Part shown: positions 63,907 through 64,000 of the stretch, in pieces
How positions within the stretch are numbered: position 1 is the stretch's first letter
Layout: each line of letters opens with the position of its first letter
Source of the DNA: Aquihabitans sp. G128
GTDB lineage: Bacteria; Actinomycetota; Acidimicrobiia; Acidimicrobiales; Iamiaceae
Length of the DNA: 64,000 nucleotides
Assembly (NCBI RefSeq): GCF_019048865.1
Contig: NZ_CP077604.1
Location: 3,038,001 to 3,102,000, forward strand
Reading direction: 5' to 3'
Position numbers and translations under genes: made by a program
Notes under the pieces: generated by a model
The model's input: only the letters and a program-made list of their open reading frames with translations
Database searches by the model: none
What the model was told of the DNA's origin: nothing

Positions 63907-64000
63907 CGCCGCCCGCACACCCCACCCTCTACCTGCTCGATCCGGGCGTGATGCCCCCGATGAACTGGTCAGCGCTCGAAGACTGGGTCCGCCTGCCGGC
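63792..64000 (+). CDS. Second possible receiver-like protein (3' cut by window)
   Basis: TTG 63792 has GGAGGTG at 63781-63787, a strong ribosome site. The 69 visible codons read AISWISTRGIQVERRTSS, then LYLLDPGVMPPMNWSALEDWVRLPA. This matches the segment LLVLEPGDAPPPLLSGEDWVRSDA of the gene at 62674, so the two are paralogues. The probable winged helix would lie beyond the window. Confidence 0.55.
   Translation, partial: MLTKARPTSDPIAHAISWISTRGIQVERRTSSHLDLDLTPPAHPTLYLLDPGVMPPMNWSALEDWVRLP

Noticed and set aside
60753-63920. Very long minus-strand open frame
   Set aside because: It is antisense to amt and its neighbours, has low-complexity Arg/Gly/His/Glu composition and no domain; high GC leaves few stops.

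Overview
The window is very GC-rich DNA, densely packed with genes on both strands, and looks like a chromosome segment of an actinobacterium. The gene set (several cytochrome P450s, an F420-type LLM oxidoreductase, SRPBCC and SnoaL-like proteins, an AurF-like diiron enzyme, an LPRTG wall protein) and the many promoters of the form TANNNT placed 6-8 bases before a start codon fit Actinomycetota, perhaps the class Acidimicrobiia. That placement is inference. I see no rRNA, tRNA, CRISPR array, transposase or prophage.

Layout. 1-9.3 kb: a membrane transporter end, an alpha-solenoid protein with a small partner, a lipoprotein, an Ntn-type acylase lacking its usual nucleophile, an SDR, a guanine-deaminase-like enzyme, uracil-DNA glycosylase and a dienelactone-hydrolase-like protein. 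9.3-16.4 kb: a CYP125-like P450 with an SRPBCC protein, a PAS-GGDEF protein, a DapB-like oxidoreductase, a lone IF-1 gene, a DUF2071 protein and an epimerase. Three KstR-like palindromes in this part suggest a sterol or lipid regulon. 16.4-28.9 kb: FAD oxidoreductases, glutathione peroxidase, a GntR/FCD regulator with two operators in front of a sortase-anchored repeat protein, a fused alpha-beta glycyl-tRNA synthetase, and a diadenylate-cyclase-domain protein. 29-42 kb: two P450s with an orphan MgsA-C-like gene, an MMPL transporter, a diiron oxygenase, two c-di-GMP proteins and an SGNH lipase.

42-64 kb: a broken cupin gene, a PrmC-like methyltransferase, a sulfatase, a secreted GH5 glycosidase, an LLM oxidoreductase, and a divergent glycan/redox cluster. 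One arm of that cluster is glycosyltransferase, methyltransferase, membrane molybdenum oxidoreductase and membrane protein. The other arm is response regulator and kinase, followed by GT2, a GT-C-like membrane protein and an epimerase. Then come a MarR-CLC channel pair with a 5'-truncated NhaA remnant, and an ammonium transporter followed by two related genes for possible receiver-like/winged-helix proteins.

Three recurring themes stand out. (1) Intergenic hairpins with 7-16 bp arms, several in tandem at a 61-74 bp spacing, lie after stop codons; one family has five copies at three loci. (2) Four tiny ORFs of 14-19 codons end on, or one base before, the start codon of the next gene. (3) Ten single-base frameshifts in eight otherwise intact genes, nearly all curable by removing one base from a short homopolymer, suggest base-calling errors rather than decay. 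The coordinates of those eight genes span the frameshifts.
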